Source of the DNA: Acidovorax sp. FJL06
GTDB lineage: Bacteria > Pseudomonadota > Gammaproteobacteria > Burkholderiales > Burkholderiaceae_C
Length of the DNA: 64,000 nucleotides
NCBI RefSeq assembly: GCF_003852545.1
Contig: NZ_QAJR01000012.1
Location: 203,265 to 267,264 of the forward strand
Direction: 5' to 3'
Below, piece by piece: positions 28,133-38,846 of the stretch. The position numbers and the translations under genes were made by a program. Under the pieces are notes generated by a model. The model saw nothing but the letters and a program-made list of their open reading frames with translations, did no database searches and was not told the origin of the DNA. The stretch's first letter is position 1. Every line of letters begins with the position of its first letter.

Positions 28133-28426
28133 TTAACCCAGTTTGGACAGGATATGGTTCATCTCGTCGCGGTTGAAGGCCCGCAGTGTTTGCAGGCGCA
28201 CATTGCCCGCAGAGGCAATGGCCAGACCAAATGCGGTGGCAGAGCTTTCGTCGGGCGCTTCAATGATGGAAATCAGATCGTACTGGCCCTGCGTCCAGTA
28301 GAGCTGGGTCATCTTGGAGCCGAATTTGGACGCGGCCTCCCGGACCATGTCCGCGCGCTTGGTGCTTTCCTTGATGGACCGAATGCCTTGGTCGGTGAAC
28401 GTGCAGAGTGAAATGTACGTAACCAT
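28133..28426 (-). CDS. GYD-domain protein
   Basis: A 97-residue protein of the GYD family, a ferredoxin-like fold. The defining motif appears as LYWTQGQYDLISIIEAPD (GQYD in place of GGYD), with the opening MVTYISLCTFTDQGIRSI. A good ribosome site (GAAAGGAAG) lies before ATG 28426. Function is not established in the family; some members resemble small dimeric alpha/beta-barrel enzymes. The alpha/beta hydrolase gene downstream on the same strand may be its partner. Confidence 0.82.
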   Translation of the reverse strand: MVTYISLCTFTDQGIRSIKESTKRADMVREAASKFGSKMTQLYWTQGQYDLISIIEAPDESSATAFGLAIASAGNVRLQTLRAFNRDEMNHILSKLG

Positions 28427-28816
28427 GGTGCTTCCTTTCGACAGGTACAAAAGGGGCCTTCACGGGTGGGCATTTGGCGCTGACCCCCAGAGCGTCAAAA
28501 AGCGGAAATGGGCATCGGATTCCGGTCTGAAAATTCCGTGTGTGTTGCTTGTTCTGCGGAGTTCGAACGGCGCAGGTTACGCCGCACCTGTGCCGGCGTC
28601 AATCTCCGGGGTGGTGCCGATCTTCTTGGAGAGGCGAGCCCCTTGGGGCCGTTGTGGGGGGCGCCCCGGATAGATGCCAGGGCTGCTTTGCAACGCGTAT
28701 CCCACCGCGACGGGAGCCCGCGCAGCAACGCATGGCCACAAGGCGCGGCGTGCCGATGAATGGGCGGCTCATGCGCCACGGTTCAGAAGGCCCGCAAACG
28801 CCGCGAACCTGCCGCC
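28427..28816. other. Intergenic stretch, no gene seen
   Basis: About 390 bp lie between the GYD gene and the ClpP-like gene. Open frames on both strands cross it, but they have no ribosome site and are Arg/Pro-rich, as expected from GC-biased non-coding DNA. The local base composition is lower in GC near 28500-28570. The GYD promoter should lie here. Confidence 0.5.
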
Positions 28817-29419
28817 TCAGCCCTCTCTCAGCTGCGCCTTGTGCTCAATGATCCGCGACACCAGGCCATAGTCCACCGCCTCCTCGGCCGATAGGCAGTG
28901 GTCGCGCTCAATGTCGGCCAGCACCACCTCCAGTGGCTTGCCGGTCTGGCGGGCAATGGTGCGTGCAATGCGTTCGCGGGCCTTCACGATCTCGCGCGCC
29001 TGGATGGCGATGTCGCTGGCAGGGCCGCCCGCACCGCCGCTGGGCTGATGGATCAGAAAGCGGGTGTTGGGCAGGCAGAACCGCCGCTCGCGCGGCGCCG
29101 CCAGGTACAGGTGCGTGGCCGCGCTGCCCACCCAGCCGGTGCCGATCATGTTCACCGGCGCGGTGATGAAGCGCACCAGGTCGTGCAGGGTGTCGCCCGA
29201 CTCCAGGTGCCCGCCGGGCGAGCTCACCAGCATGTCGATGGGCTCGGCACTGTCAGCGTCCAGCGCAATCAGCCGCCGCGCCACATCGGCGGCCAGGGTG
29301 TCGGTGATGGTGCCGAAGACCAGCAGGGTGCGGGCCTTGAAGGCTTTTTCTTCCAGGTACGACGTGCGCGGGTCGGTGCCGTGGGCGGAAGGAGGTGTGG
29401 TGGTGTCCGGCGTGTCCAT
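28817..29419 (-). CDS. Stand-alone ClpP-family serine protease paralogue
   Basis: A 200-residue ClpP homologue. The catalytic triad appears intact: Ser99 (GWVGSAATH), His124 (FLIHQPSGG) and Asp173 (IERDHCLSAEEA); Ser-to-His spacing (25) equals that of E. coli ClpP. The N-terminus, an acidic Thr/Pro-rich stretch, lacks the normal axial-loop sequence, and the Ser-flanking AASMG motif is changed to VGSAA. No clpX or clpA is adjacent, whereas the housekeeping clpP usually sits with tig and clpX. This is therefore a paralogue, perhaps with altered partner use. Confidence 0.85.
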   Translation of the reverse strand: MDTPDTTTPPSAHGTDPRTSYLEEKAFKARTLLVFGTITDTLAADVARRLIALDADSAEPIDMLVSSPGGHLESGDTLHDLVRFITAPVNMIGTGWVGSAATHLYLAAPRERRFCLPNTRFLIHQPSGGAGGPASDIAIQAREIVKARERIARTIARQTGKPLEVVLADIERDHCLSAEEAVDYGLVSRIIEHKAQLREG

Positions 29420-29484
29420 GGGGCCAAGTCCTTGAGAGTGGTAGGACTGCCTTGACGAACGGGACGCGCCGGGCGTGACATCCC

Positions 29485-30801
29485 TCAGCCCATCGCCACA
29501 CGCTGCCCCGGCGCGATGGTGGGCGGTGCCGCATTCAGTGTCTCGATCGCAAAGCCCGCCGCTGCTTTGTAGCGGGCCATGAAGCCCTCGCGCTCTTCGC
29601 GCGGCAGCACGTCATCGATGCGGTCGAAGACCCCGCCGCAGCGCTCGTCCACCAGCCCCAGCAGGCCAAACGGCCCAGACCCCCGGTTGCGCAGCACCAG
29701 CGCCGAGATGTCCTTGCACAGCTTGTCGTCGTAGGCGCGCAGCGCCTGCGGGGCCACGCCATGGGCGATGAGCTGCGCCCCTAGCACGCGCGCATCCACG
29801 ATGGCCTGGCTTGCGCCATTGGAGCCCACGGGGTACATCACATGCGCCGCATCGCCCAGCAGCGCCACGCGGCCGTCCACCCAGGTGGGCACCGGGTCAC
29901 GGTCGATCATGGGGTACTCAAACACGTCCTTGGCGCCGCGCAGCATGGCGGGCACGTCCAGCCAGCTGTAGTTCCAGCCCTCGAAGTGGTGGATGAACTC
30001 CTCCAACGCCACGCGCCGGTTCCAGTCGCCTTGCTGCCAGCCGCCCTGGTTGTCCACCGTGATCTCGGCGATCCAGTTGATGGTGGCCAGGCCCGTGGCC
30101 GGGTCGGGCGGCGTGATGGGGTAGCACACCACGCGGTGCCGCAGCGAGCCCACGCCCACAAACGACGCCCCCGTGCGCACCGGCACCCCCGGCGTGGTGC
30201 CGCGCCACATGATGGCGCCGCCCCACTGGATGGGCGGCTGCGTGGGGTGCATCTGCGCCCGCACGGCCGAGTGCAGGCCATCGGCCGCAATCAGCAGCGA
30301 GCCGGCCACCTCTCGCCGCTCACCGTCGCGCGTCTCGATGATCGCGGTCGCGCCATCGGCCTCCTGCCGGTAGCCCACCACGCGCTGCCCCAGTTGCACG
30401 GCACCGTCGCCCAGGCGCTCTCGCACAGCGTTGAACAGCGTCATCTGCAGCTGCCCCCGGTGCACCGCATACTGCGGCCAGTGGTAGCCCGCCTGCAGGC
30501 CGCGTGGCTCGGCGTACACCTCGTTCCCGTTGCGGCCCACCAGCGCCCATTCGCGCGCCTGCAGGCCAATGGTGTCCAGCACCGCGTTGCCAAAGCCCAG
30601 GTCGTGCAGCTCGCGCACGGCATTGGGCTGCAGGTTGATGCCCACGCCCAGCGGCTGTAGCTCGGGCACCGATTCAAAGACGATGCAGGGCACGCCGATC
30701 TGGTGCAGGGTGAGGGCCGTGGCCATGCCACCGATGCCGCCGCCGGCGATCAGGACGGGGCGGGGGGAAGAGGTGTGGGAAGTGGTAAGTGCGCCAGACA
30801 T
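29485..30801 (-). CDS. FAD-dependent monooxygenase, PhzS/salicylate-hydroxylase-like
   Basis: A 438-residue class A flavin monooxygenase. The FAD-binding GGGIGGMATALTLHQIGV lies near residue 20, the DG motif in LLIAADGLHSAVRAQMHP, and the GD motif in LLGDAAHVMYPVGSNGASQA. Blocks such as PLGVGINLQPNAVREL, YAVHRGQLQMTLF and YPMIDRDPVPTW resemble PhzS, the phenazine hydroxylase of Pseudomonas, more than 4-hydroxybenzoate hydroxylase. It probably hydroxylates an aromatic or N-heteroaromatic acid; no phenazine genes are nearby. ATG 30801 is chosen; 30816 is possible. Confidence 0.83.
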   Translation of the reverse strand: MSGALTTSHTSSPRPVLIAGGGIGGMATALTLHQIGVPCIVFESVPELQPLGVGINLQPNAVRELHDLGFGNAVLDTIGLQAREWALVGRNGNEVYAEPRGLQAGYHWPQYAVHRGQLQMTLFNAVRERLGDGAVQLGQRVVGYRQEADGATAIIETRDGERREVAGSLLIAADGLHSAVRAQMHPTQPPIQWGGAIMWRGTTPGVPVRTGASFVGVGSLRHRVVCYPITPPDPATGLATINWIAEITVDNQGGWQQGDWNRRVALEEFIHHFEGWNYSWLDVPAMLRGAKDVFEYPMIDRDPVPTWVDGRVALLGDAAHVMYPVGSNGASQAIVDARVLGAQLIAHGVAPQALRAYDDKLCKDISALVLRNRGSGPFGLLGLVDERCGGVFDRIDDVLPREEREGFMARYKAAAGFAIETLNAAPPTIAPGQRVAMG

Positions 30802-31114
30802 GCCGGGATTGTCCATGCAATGGCGGGCGGGGCTTGTCGCGGATGCCGCAGGCGAATGCAGCGGATGGTGGGTGCTGATCTCGTCAACCTGCCCAAGGAG
30901 GCGGACCTCTGCGCCACGTCTGCGCCGCATGCCAGCCCCTTCTTTGGCCATCTCGGGCAGCGCTATCATGTCGCTTCCCGGAGGGCGGTTCACACACGCA
31001 CTGGCCAAGCGCTGAAACCGTCGCTGTCTCCTGGGGTGGGTTGCCGCTGGTCACTGGCCACTGGCCGATGCGCAGTGGACTGATGAGTCGGCGCTTGTGA
31101 GACGCCGAAAAGGT

Positions 31115-31522
31115 ATGCGAGCTCTCTTCCAGATTCTCCAGCCCATGTCAGGCGCCTTGCCAACCCTGCTTCTGGCACTGCCATTCGCAGCAGTCGCTTC
31201 TGCCGTCTTCTTTCGGCTGCGGCGCGACCGAAGTGCATCTCTCTGGGCGCTCGCGCTGGTGGCCTGTCTGGGCGTCTCGCTTCTGTGCGCGGTTGGATTC
31301 GCCTTCATCGTTGGCGCTTCCGCGCGGCATGGCGGTCCCCAAGACATGTCCTTCGCGCTGGCGGCGAAGGCCCTCATGGAGACGGTGTTTGATGGCGAGA
31401 AAATTTCGCGCCCGGTTTCAAGCCCCATCGCGCAGGTGGCCTACCTCATTGCATTGCTTTCCTACGTCTTGCTCGCCGTTGTTTGGCTGTTCCATGTTGT
31501 GCGACGCAGAGGTCGCCCATGA
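31115..31522 (+). CDS. Small membrane protein, first of a trio
   Basis: A 135-residue protein with three likely transmembrane helices (about residues 11-33, 41-66 and 103-127), a positively charged end (VVRRRGRP) and a ribosome site AAAAGG just before ATG 31115. No family is recognised. It is followed by two more small membrane protein genes on the same strand, 37 and 5 bp apart, which suggests one operon and perhaps one membrane complex. Codon use here is less GC-biased than in neighbours, consistent with recent acquisition. Confidence 0.6.
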   Translation: MRALFQILQPMSGALPTLLLALPFAAVASAVFFRLRRDRSASLWALALVACLGVSLLCAVGFAFIVGASARHGGPQDMSFALAAKALMETVFDGEKISRPVSSPIAQVAYLIALLSYVLLAVVWLFHVVRRRGRP

Positions 31523-31559
31523 CTTGGCAAATGGCGGCTAACCCTTGGGCCTCACCTGC

Positions 31560-31868
31560 ATGAAGATCGTATTTGCCCTTGACATGCAATTGCTGATGCT
31601 TCTGGCGGTCGCGTGGCCCATCGTGTGGGCCATGCATCTGGTCAAGCTCGCAACCCGCCGGTTGTGGTCCAGCTTCGCGCTGTCCTGCATCCTGATCGTG
31701 CCCTACCTGGCTGCCATCGGCGCATACGCCGCGCTCTTCGCGGGTGGCCACAACGGTCCGGCCGATCGGACACTTCACATGGTGCTTTGGGGCTCGGGCG
31801 CCACGGTGGTTGTGCTCTGGCTGCTGCTTGTGGTGTCGATCTCGCGGAACCGATCACAGGCCAAGTGA
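31560..31868 (+). CDS. Small membrane protein, second of a trio
   Basis: A 102-residue protein with three hydrophobic segments (about residues 5-24, 35-58 and 72-95) and short charged loops. The start ATG 31560 (MKIVFALDMQLLMLLA) is preferred to an upstream TTG. No family is recognised. It is 37 bp downstream of the first member and 5 bp upstream of the third. Confidence 0.58.
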   Translation: MKIVFALDMQLLMLLAVAWPIVWAMHLVKLATRRLWSSFALSCILIVPYLAAIGAYAALFAGGHNGPADRTLHMVLWGSGATVVVLWLLLVVSISRNRSQAK

Positions 31869-31873
31869 AGACC

Positions 31874-32284
31874 ATGCCTCTCCAGCCGTATCGGAAAATG
31901 GGTGGTGGCGCTGCAGCGGCGGCGCTTCTGACGCCCACCCTTGCGAACGCCAATCTTTCGCATGTGAGCGGTGGTGGCGCCTTGCTGCTATCGGTCTTTG
32001 TGCTGGCCGCAGTTGCCGGCATTCCAACGTTGGCTGCCGTCACTGCGGAGCGCGGGAGGAGGCTCGCCAACTTTGCGCTGGTACTGGGTGTCTGGATTTT
32101 TCTCATTCTTCTTGCGATCGGCATTCCCACTGGCAAGTACGGGGGCGAAAGCGATTCGGCCATCACGAAGCGGATCCTGTTTGCGGCCGCTGCCCTGTTG
32201 GCTGCCATCGTGGCGCAACGCCTGTATCGCCGATGGGCGAAGAAGGCGCGCGCTTCGGGTGAGGTCACTGGCAAGGAATCCTAA
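31874..32284 (+). CDS. Small membrane protein, third of a trio, with a mobile element at its stop codon
   Basis: A 136-residue protein with a signal-like N-terminus (MGGGAAAAALLTPTLANANL), then hydrophobic helices at about residues 37-56, 67-88 and 100-118 and a basic tail (RLYRRWAKKARASGE). No family is recognised. Its stop codon TAA (32282-32284) is part of the 3-bp duplication flanking a MITE-like element, so the insertion left the protein intact while separating it from whatever followed. Confidence 0.58.
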   Translation: MPLQPYRKMGGGAAAAALLTPTLANANLSHVSGGGALLLSVFVLAAVAGIPTLAAVTAERGRRLANFALVLGVWIFLILLAIGIPTGKYGGESDSAITKRILFAAAALLAAIVAQRLYRRWAKKARASGEVTGKES

Positions 32285-32552
32285 GAACCTGTTCAGGATC
32301 TTTTCGGGGTCGCACAAGTCCCTTGCCGGGATGGGGTGCTAGGCGCGGTGCGCAGTGGATAGCCCGGCTATCCACAAGCGCCGCAACGCCGCAGACCGCC
32401 CGGCAAGGCACTTGCCCGAAGGGTTGGAGTGAAATCGGGCGATTGGACGCCCCGGCTGCTTGCATGGGCGCGAGCCCATGCGGCGCATCCGAAGCATCCA
32501 CTCCTCCCGATTGCACTCCAATGCGATCCCCGAAAAGATCTTGAACAGGTTC
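32285..32552. mobile_element. MITE-like non-autonomous element with 25-bp inverted ends
   Basis: A 268-bp segment is bounded by terminal inverted repeats. The left end reads GAACCTGTTCAGGATCTTTT then CGGGG; the right end, reverse-complemented, reads GAACCTGTTCAAGATCTTTT then CGGGG, with one mismatch. A TAA triplet flanks both sides (32282-32284 and 32553-32555), consistent with a 3-bp target duplication. The interior contains a second imperfect palindrome (GGATAGCC-CGGCTATCC) and no transposase frame, so it must move, if at all, with an enzyme encoded elsewhere. TNA duplications are known for some IS5-family groups, but the family here is inferred. Confidence 0.78.
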
Positions 32553-32685
32553 TAAGGTCCTGCGAATAGAAGACCTCCTTTCTGCGGGCTTTGCATCCCA
32601 GGGTTGGGTCAAGTTCTGCTCCCTGCACTAGTCCACCAAGGTCTGGCCTGGTGTGCGTCCGGCCTGCTTGTGGCACCATGCCCCG

Positions 32686-33504
32686 ATGCATCAAGACGAA
32701 CACACCCTGGCCCTCGTAGGCGCCAGCCGCAGTGCCCTGGTGCGGGCTGCCACACGCCTGCTGGGCCCGACCGATGCCGAAGACGCCGTGCAGGACGCCT
32801 ATGTGCGCACGCTGGAGGCCAATGCCCCCGCGCTCAACGCCGCCCAGGCCTGGTTGCTGACGGTGGTGCGCAACCTGGCCATTGACCGTTTGCGGCGGCG
32901 CCAGTGGATGGCGCAGTGGCTGGTCGAAGCGATGCAGACGGCGCAGGGCGATGCTGCTGGCATGGTCGCGCCCTCGGCGGAGGCCGATGCGGCCCTGGCG
33001 CAGCAGGCCACGCTGGCACTGCGGCGGCTGGCGGCGCGTGTGACGCCTGCGGAGGGCGCTGTGGTGCTGCTGCATGCGGTGTTTGAGGCCAGCCATGCCG
33101 AGCTGGCGCAGGCCAGCGGCCGGTCTGAAGCGGCCAGCCGCCAGCAGCTGCGCCGCGCGTTGCAACGGCTGCGGCAGGCTGAAGATGAGGCCCGCCATGG
33201 CGATGGACGGGATGAGCCCAGGGACGCCGACCCGGCAGTGCTGCGCCTGTACCTGCAGTCACTGCAATCGCGAGACCCACAGACTCTGTGGGCCCTGCTG
33301 CGCCAGCCGCCTGTGAGTGCGCTCGCTATGCATGACTCAGTTCAATCTTTGCCATCGTCGGCCCAGCGCGCACCGGCCATGGTGGGTGGTGTGGTGCAGG
33401 TGGGCGGGCAACTGGGGCTGGTGCTCACGCTGGATGGGGTGACGCTTTGCGTGGTGCCGCTGGGGCCCCATGCCGAGCAGGCGCACGAAGCCGTGGTGGC
33501 CTAG
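32686..33504 (+). CDS. ECF-type RNA polymerase sigma factor
   Basis: A 272-residue sigma-70-family protein. Region 2 is seen in ATRLLGPTDAEDAVQDAYVR and LLTVVRNLAIDRLRRRQW. Region 4 follows (about residues 105-165, with EGAVVLLHAVFEASHAELA and SGRSEAASRQQLRRALQRLR). A C-terminal extension of about 95 residues ends in beta-rich sequence and may be a regulatory domain, as in SigJ-like factors, but it lacks a clear SnoaL signature. No anti-sigma gene is adjacent. ATG 32686 is preferred over an upstream GTG. The MITE-like element ends 133 bp before the start. Confidence 0.82.
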   Translation: MHQDEHTLALVGASRSALVRAATRLLGPTDAEDAVQDAYVRTLEANAPALNAAQAWLLTVVRNLAIDRLRRRQWMAQWLVEAMQTAQGDAAGMVAPSAEADAALAQQATLALRRLAARVTPAEGAVVLLHAVFEASHAELAQASGRSEAASRQQLRRALQRLRQAEDEARHGDGRDEPRDADPAVLRLYLQSLQSRDPQTLWALLRQPPVSALAMHDSVQSLPSSAQRAPAMVGGVVQVGGQLGLVLTLDGVTLCVVPLGPHAEQAHEAVVA

Positions 33505-33576
33505 CCCGCCATCCGCATGCACGACCGCGCGACCGCAGTTGCACCGCAGGCAAGACGGCAAGACGTTCGCTCCACC

Positions 33577-34185
33577 ATGGCTCCGCAGCCCACCCCCACG
33601 TTCTTCGCCACCCCGTAGGCGTTCCGCCAGTGGCTGGAGCGCCATGCTGCCAGCGCGCCCGAGTTGCTGGTGGGCTTTCACAAAGTGGGTTCGGGCCACC
33701 CCAGCATGGGCTGGTCGGAATCCGTGGATGAAGCCCTGTGCTTTGGCTGGATCGATGGGGTGCGGCGGCGCATTGACGAGCACAGGTATTCGATCCGCTT
33801 CACCCCGCGCAAGCCTTCATCGATCTGGAGTGCGGTCAACATCGCCAAGGTGGAGCAGTTGCAGGCGGCCGGCCGCATGACGCCTGCGGGGCTGGCGGCG
33901 TTTGCCCACCGCCAGGCGCACAAGTCGGCCATCTACTCCCACGAGCAGGCGGCTGTGGCCGAGCTGCCTGTTGCGCTGCAGCGCGCGTTCCAGCGCAACA
34001 AGGCCGCGTGGCGGTACTTTCAGGAATCCACACCGCCCAGTTATCGCAAGGTCATGTTGCACTGGGTCACGTCGGCCAAGCGCGATGCCACCCGGGAGGC
34101 GCGGTTGGCAGAGTTGGTGGCCGCCTGCGCTGCGGGCGAGCGGATCGAGCTGTGGGCCAAGCGGCCACCCGTTGAAAAGACATAG
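33577..34185 (+). pseudogene. YdeI/OmpD-associated-family gene broken by an in-frame TAG
   Basis: From ATG 33577 the reading frame gives MAPQPTPTFFATP, then TAG (33616-33618), then continues in the same frame as AFRQWLERHAASAPELLVGF and WSESVDEALCFGWIDGVRRR to a stop at 34185. The family normally has an uninterrupted protein here (FATP-xAFRxWL), so a single base change, perhaps GAG to TAG, has made a nonsense codon at position 14. The rest is intact (202 codons in all), suggesting a recent change, suppression, or restart at an internal TTG or GTG near 33664. A sequencing error is possible. Confidence 0.78.
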
Positions 34186-34243
34186 GCCGGCCCCCAAGCC
34201 CAAGCCACCCGCTGGGTTGCCGTGCTTGCCGTAAGCTCGCGGC

Positions 34244-35254
34244 ATGCAACAAAGAACCATCGGACCTTTCTCCGTCTCGGCCATCGGCCTGGGCTGCATG
34301 AACCTCTCGCACGCCTATGGCGCACCGGTGTCGGCCGAGCAGGGCGAGCGCGTGCTGCTGGCCGCACTCGATGCGGGCGTGACGCTGTTCGACACCGCCA
34401 CGCTGTATGGCTTTGGCGCCAACGAAACGCTGGTGGGCCGGGTGATGAAGCCGCACCGCCACCGCTTCACGCTGGCCAGCAAATGCGGCATGCAGGGCGT
34501 GGATGTGAATGGCGACGGCAAGCTGGTGCGCGTGATCGACGGCCGCCCTGCCACGCTGCGCCAAACCTGCGAAGACAGCCTGCGCCGCCTGCAGACCGAG
34601 GTGATCGACCTGTATTACCTGCACCGTTGGGACAAGAACGTGCCCATTGAAGACAGCATGGGCGCGCTGGCCGACCTGGTGCGCGCGGGCAAGATCCGCA
34701 GCATCGGGCTGTCGGAGGTGTCGGCCGCCACGCTGCGCCGTGCGCATGCGGTGCACCCCATTGCAGCGGTGCAGACCGAGTATTCGCTGTGGACGCGCAA
34801 CCCTGAGATCGCGGTGCTGGACGCCTGTCGTGAATTGGGCACGGCCTTTGTGGCCTTCAGCCCGGTGGCGCGCGGATTCTTGTGCGGGGACTTGCGCGAT
34901 GTGAGCACCCTGGACGCCAAGGACATCCGCCGCGCCATGCCGCGTTTTGCGCCCGAAGCCTATGCCGCCAACCTGCAGCTGCTGGACGGCTACCTGCAGG
35001 TGGCGCGCGATGTGGGCTGCACACCGGCGCAGCTGGCACTGGCCTGGCTGCTGCACCGGGGCGGGCACATCATCCCGATCCCGGGCACGACGAGCGTGGA
35101 GCATCTGCACGATGACCTGGGGGCTGTGGATGTGACGCTGGACGCGGCCACGGTGCAGCGCCTGGATGGGCTCATCAACCAGAACACGGTGGTGGGCGCG
35201 CGCTACAACGCGCAGAACGCCAGCGAGGTGGACACCGAGGCTTTTGCGGGTTGA
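34244..35254 (+). CDS. Aldo/keto reductase
   Basis: A 336-residue NADPH-dependent reductase with the TIM-barrel fold. The catalytic tetrad is visible: Asp in TLFDTATLYG with its Tyr, Lys in FTLASKCGM, and His in LYYLHRWDKN. The C-terminal cofactor stretch is IIPIPGTTSVEHLHDDL. It is closest in form to the YajO/AKR11-13-type general aldehyde and ketone reductases. Substrate unknown. It stands alone on the plus strand, with a repeat-filled gap after it. Confidence 0.88.
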   Translation: MQQRTIGPFSVSAIGLGCMNLSHAYGAPVSAEQGERVLLAALDAGVTLFDTATLYGFGANETLVGRVMKPHRHRFTLASKCGMQGVDVNGDGKLVRVIDGRPATLRQTCEDSLRRLQTEVIDLYYLHRWDKNVPIEDSMGALADLVRAGKIRSIGLSEVSAATLRRAHAVHPIAAVQTEYSLWTRNPEIAVLDACRELGTAFVAFSPVARGFLCGDLRDVSTLDAKDIRRAMPRFAPEAYAANLQLLDGYLQVARDVGCTPAQLALAWLLHRGGHIIPIPGTTSVEHLHDDLGAVDVTLDAATVQRLDGLINQNTVVGARYNAQNASEVDTEAFAG

Positions 35255-35282
35255 TACCGGTATGCGTTCAGAAATATCAATT

Positions 35283-35363
35283 CGTTCACGCTGAGCCTGT
35301 CGAAGCGCCGCGCGGGGCGCAGGCAGGCCTGTCCTGAGCCCGTCGAAGGGCTCAGCCCGAACG
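35283..35363. repeat. REP-like TTCGGGC/TGTCGAAG repeat, copy 3 (inverted pair)
   Basis: A forward unit (CGTTCACGCTGAGCCTGTCG, then AAG) and an inverted unit (CTGAGCCCGTCGAAGGGCTC, then AGCCCGAACGG) flank a GC-rich middle. It lies between the aldo/keto reductase and gap genes, which converge here. The family matches copies at 13556 and 24757. Confidence 0.78.
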
Positions 35364-35407
35364 GTTCTTGTTGATTGAACGCAAACGGGTATGAATGAGC
35401 CCCGGGC

Positions 35408-35443
35408 AAAAAAAAGCCGGTAGCCTTGGCAGGCGACCGGCTT
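35408..35443 (-). terminator. Rho-independent terminator of the tkt-gap operon
   Basis: On the minus strand, AAGCCGGTCGCC-tgccaa-GGCTACCGGCTT forms a 12-bp stem with one mismatch and is followed by eight T residues. It lies about 95 bp after the gap stop and is the clearest terminator in the window. Confidence 0.9.
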
Positions 35444-35536
35444 GAACAGGGTAGTTGCTTCTAGCGCTTCTTCATCTCATCTCAAACAGCATGGGGCTGT
35501 GCAGCGGGTGGGCTGGCGCAACCCCGTGGCGTGGTC

Positions 35537-38723
<3,187 letters not shown>

Positions 38724-38846
38724 GGGGGAGGGTTCAGGGTGGGTGGTTCAGGGGAAACCCGGTATTTTACCGGCTGGCCTCGGGGGGGCGCGCGCAGGCC
38801 CTGCGGGAGGCCAGGGTCTCGGCGGCAATGCACTACAGTGCGGGCC

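Noticed and set aside
28495-28779. Small minus-strand frame between the GYD and ClpP-like genes
   Set aside because: Arg/Pro/His-rich with no ribosome site, structure or family; judged non-coding.
32285-32552. Possible transposase fragment in the MITE-like element
   Set aside because: Reverse-strand frames cross it, but they show no DDE-type motifs and follow the palindromes rather than protein-like codon use.
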